From an uncultured Lachnospiraceae bacterium (lineage in GTDB: Bacteria; Bacillota; Clostridia; Lachnospirales; Lachnospiraceae), in NCBI GenBank assembly GCA_910576815.1, contig CAJTKA010000001.1, positions 124,001-188,000 of the forward strand: a DNA stretch of 64,000 nucleotides, in the 5' to 3' direction. Positions 61,726 through 64,000 of this stretch are shown one piece after another. The position numbers and the translations under genes were made by a program. Under the pieces are notes generated by a model, which was not told where the DNA came from, made no database searches, and saw nothing but the letters and a program-made list of their open reading frames with translations. Positions within the stretch are counted from its first letter, which is position 1. Each line of letters opens with the position of its first letter.

Positions 61726-62720
61726 GACGGAATCTCCAGCCCAAAATGACGATAGGCCAGATCCGTGACCGTCCTTCCCCTCGGCGTGCGGTTCAGGAAA
61801 CCGTTCTGGATCAGATAGGGCTCGTACACATCCTCTATCGTCCCTGCATCCTCGCCGATGGCTGCCGCCAGCGTATCAAGCCCCACCGGACCGCCCTTGA
61901 ATTTCTCCATCATGGTCATAAGAATGTTTCTGTCCACGTGATCTAAGCCCATCTTATCCACATCCATTAAATCAAGCGCTACCTTCGCCACATCTTCCGT
62001 GATTGCACCATCATATTTCACCTGGGCAAAATCGCGGACACGCTTCAAGATGCGATTCGCCAAACGGGGCGTACCCCGGCTCCTTCTCGCCAACTCCACC
62101 GCACCTCTATCGTTGATCTCCACTCCCAGCTTTTTCGCCGACTGCCTGATGATCACCGTAAGCTCCTCCACGCTGTAAAACTCCAGCCTGTGGATCACAC
62201 CGAAACGGTCTCTTAGCGGCGCCGTGAGAAGCCCTGCCCTGGTGGTCGCACCCACCAACGTAAAATGGGGCAGATCCAAACGGATGGAACGGGCCGTCGG
62301 TCCCTTACCGATCATGATGTCAATGGCATAATCCTCCATCGCAGGATATAATACCTCCTCTACCTGGCGATTCAATCTGTGGATCTCGTCCACGAAAAGA
62401 AGGTCACCCTCCTGCAGATTGTTTAAGATCGCCGCCATCTCTCCCGGCTTCTCGATCGCCGGACCGCTGGTCACCTTCATATGAACCCCCATCTCATTGG
62501 CAATAATGCCTGCAAGGGTGGTCTTCCCCAGTCCCGGCGGTCCATAGAAAAGCACATGATCCAGTGCATCCCCTCTCTGTTTTGCCGCCTCGATGTAAAC
62601 TTTCAGATTATCCTTTACCTTTTCTTGACCAATATAGTCAATCAGCTTTTGAGGACGTAAAGACCCCTCGATCCTGATATCTTCCTCAATCAAATTCGTC
62701 TCAATCATTCTGTTTGGCAT
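61722..62720 (-). CDS. ruvB: Holliday junction helicase RuvB
   Basis: RuvB drives branch migration with RuvA. The 332-residue AAA+ protein has Walker A GPPGLGKTT (about 57-65), Walker B DEIHRLN and the arginine finger segment GATTRAGLLTAPLRDRFG. The start is ATG 62720 (GGAG six bases upstream); ATG 62732 with GAGG is the alternative. No ruvA or ruvC lies upstream, so the complex is encoded elsewhere. Confidence 0.96.
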   Translation of the reverse strand: MPNRMIETNLIEEDIRIEGSLRPQKLIDYIGQEKVKDNLKVYIEAAKQRGDALDHVLFYGPPGLGKTTLAGIIANEMGVHMKVTSGPAIEKPGEMAAILNNLQEGDLLFVDEIHRLNRQVEEVLYPAMEDYAIDIMIGKGPTARSIRLDLPHFTLVGATTRAGLLTAPLRDRFGVIHRLEFYSVEELTVIIRQSAKKLGVEINDRGAVELARRSRGTPRLANRILKRVRDFAQVKYDGAITEDVAKVALDLMDVDKMGLDHVDRNILMTMMEKFKGGPVGLDTLAAAIGEDAGTIEDVYEPYLIQNGFLNRTPRGRTVTDLAYRHFGLEIPS

Positions 62721-62775
62721 TGTTATCTCCATATCACAGCCTCTGCTGTGAGCGGCTGGAACTTCTTTTCACCTA

Positions 62776-62804
62776 ATTTTAGCATCTTCCCGTCCACTTC
62801 GCAA
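62776..62804 (-). promoter_or_regulatory. Promoter of ruvB
   Basis: On the minus strand -35 TTGCGA (62799-62804), 17-base spacer, -10 TAAAAT (62776-62781). I see no LexA box here. Confidence 0.6.
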
Positions 62805-62870
62805 GCCGACGGAAATCGATGACCGCTGCGTCTTCGGCTTCTCTGTTACAAAAACCGTACTTTTTCTCCC

Positions 62871-62899
62871 TTGCCAGAACATACGATACAAGATATCAT
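62871..62899 (+). promoter_or_regulatory. Promoter of the DUF1538 gene
   Basis: -35 TTGCCA (62871-62876) and -10 TATCAT (62894-62899) with a 17-base spacer, about 55 bases before TTG 62953. Confidence 0.6.
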
Positions 62900-62952
62900 A
62901 TTAGTAAACTATTTGATCTGACTTTACTCTGACTTAGAAGCGAGGAAACTGT

Positions 62953-64000
62953 TTGCGCACAAAATCCATATTTCTTGAAAAACTGAAAGAAAAGCTGCGT
63001 GAGGCGCTGGTGGCCGTACTGCCGATCATCGTCATCGTTCTCGTTCTGTGCTTTTCCGTGGCGCCGATTTCACCGAGCATTCTCCTATGCTTTCTGATCG
63101 GTGCGGTCCTCCTGATTCTGGGCATGATGTTTTTTACCCTCGGCGCAGAGGTTGCCATGACTCCCATGGGCGAAAAAGTCGGCACCTGCATGACCAAAAG
63201 CAAAAAACTTACCATAATTGTAGCGCTATCCTTTCTGCTTGGCTTTATTATCACCGTCTCTGAGCCGGACCTGCAAGTGCTCGCCGGGCAGGTTCCCTCC
63301 ATTCCCAACGGTATTCTGATTGGAGCCGTGGCAGGAGGCGTCGGCCTTTTTCTGGTGATTGCCCTGCTTCGTATGCTGTTTCGAATACCGCTGCCGCCCC
63401 TGTTGGTATTTCTCTACATAGTTGTCTTCTTATTGACGCCTTTTGTACCGGAGGATTTTTTGAGTGTAGCTTTTGACTCCGGCGGTGTGACCACAGGTCC
63501 CATGACGGTCCCCTTTATCATGGCGATGGGACTGGGTGTGGCCGCGATTCGAAACGACCTCCATGCCGCAGATGACAGCTTCGGACTGGTCGCTCTATGC
63601 TCGATCGGTCCCATCGTGTCGGTGCTGATCCTGGGAATGATCTACCGTCCTGGGGAAAGCAGCTATGTTCCGCCTGCCATTCCATCCGTAGAGACTTCCG
63701 TAGAACTGTGGGCACTGTTTCATCATGGATTTCCGACCTACATCGCTGAAATTGCGGTTTCCCTGTTCCCGATCATCCTGTTTTTTGGGCTGTTCCAGGT
63801 CTTTGTCCTGCGTCTTTCCAAAAGAACGCTCTCAAAGATGTGTGTCGGGCTCGTTTATACCTATATCGGGCTGGTTTTATTTATGACAGGCGTCAACGTC
63901 GGTTTCATGCCTGCCGGTAACTATCTGGGACAAATGCTGGGCTCCTCGTCCAATCCCTGGCTCCTGATCCCGATCGCCATGGTGATGGGCTTTTTCATTG
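62953..64000 (+). CDS. DUF1538 membrane protein, cut by the right edge
   Basis: An open frame of 349 codons that runs off the window. The start is TTG 62953, four bases after GAGGAAA; the product begins LRTKSIFLEKLKEKLREALV. It has about ten membrane segments. The segment FDSGGVTTGPMTVPFIMAMG is the hallmark of DUF1538, a membrane-protein family often in two tandem copies. The second half repeats the hydrophobic pattern from about residue 250. Transport role is assumed but unproven. Confidence 0.88.
   Translation, partial: MRTKSIFLEKLKEKLREALVAVLPIIVIVLVLCFSVAPISPSILLCFLIGAVLLILGMMFFTLGAEVAMTPMGEKVGTCMTKSKKLTIIVALSFLLGFIITVSEPDLQVLAGQVPSIPNGILIGAVAGGVGLFLVIALLRMLFRIPLPPLLVFLYIVVFLLTPFVPEDFLSVAFDSGGVTTGPMTVPFIMAMGLGVAAIRNDLHAADDSFGLVALCSIGPIVSVLILGMIYRPGESSYVPPAIPSVETSVELWALFHHGFPTYIAEIAVSLFPIILFFGLFQVFVLRLSKRTLSKMCVGLVYTYIGLVLFMTGVNVGFMPAGNYLGQMLGSSSNPWLLIPIAMVMGFFI

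Overview
The window looks like a core chromosomal segment from an anaerobic, low-GC Gram-positive bacterium of the class Clostridia, most likely family Lachnospiraceae. The gene order supports this: mreBCD–pbp2–minCDE–rodA–mgsA, miaB–mutS–mutL–miaA, asp23–fakA–recG, gerW with DUF2953, and a LexA/YneA-like SOS pair with clostridial-type LexA boxes. RadC, SepF, MreB and Min proteins point to a rod-shaped cell, and GerW suggests a sporulating lineage. Nearly all genes are on the minus strand. The plus-strand genes are yneA-like, a WYL regulator plus GyrI-like pair, an AI-2E-type transporter, an AraC–GGDEF regulator, rpmB, an HD-GYP-type protein and a DUF1538 gene cut by the right edge.

Layout. 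1–1.6 kb: SOS control locus, lexA and a LysM cell-division-inhibitor candidate, with four LexA boxes. 1.6–7.6 kb: WYL/GyrI pair, a truncated membrane-protein gene, xerC-like recombinase overlapping ttcA (apparently SD-less or leaderless), AI-2E exporter family gene. 7.6–10.8 kb: cytidylate-kinase-like protein, CstA and an unrecognised upstream partner. 10.8–16.9 kb: rluD, lspA, aroB, sepF, yggS, a HlyD-like adaptor and a small P-loop protein. 16.9–29.1 kb: cell-shape cluster (D,D-carboxypeptidase, mgsA, rodA, minEDC, PBP2, mreDCB), radC, DUF4321, a PLP enzyme. 29.3–36.8 kb: tRNA modification and mismatch repair (miaB, mutS, mutL, miaA). 37–43.6 kb: accessory-like metabolic and regulatory genes. 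43.6–48.3 kb: recG, fakA, asp23 and rpmB, with a degV-family candidate FakB nearby. 48.4–52.1 kb: NUDIX, J-domain-like, a 46-residue membrane protein, GerW, DUF2953, DUF6472. 52.3–59.3 kb: degenerate HD-GYP protein, a second PBP/FtsW pair, U32 peptidase, ZapA. 59.4–64 kb: a GLUG/LysM surface protein translationally coupled to ruvB, then a DUF1538 membrane protein.

How the parts fit. The main theme is envelope growth and division: MreBCD/PBP2/RodA for elongation; MinCDE, SepF and ZapA for septum placement; a second PBP/FtsW pair; and an SOS-controlled division inhibitor. A second theme is genome maintenance: LexA, RadC, MutS/MutL, RecG, RuvB, XerC. Mobile elements and CRISPR arrays were not seen.

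The most unusual signals are non-coding. A dispersed palindromic element occurs after mutS and after the 46-residue gene, with compensatory base changes in its stems, and several other gene 3' ends carry palindromes that touch or contain the stop codon. Among proteins, the GLUG–LysM gene fused by ATGA overlap to ruvB, the compact AraC–GGDEF fusion, and the HD-GYP protein lacking its histidine are the best candidates for undescribed biology. Start positions were chosen by eye from Shine-Dalgarno (SD) spacing, and no database search was possible.
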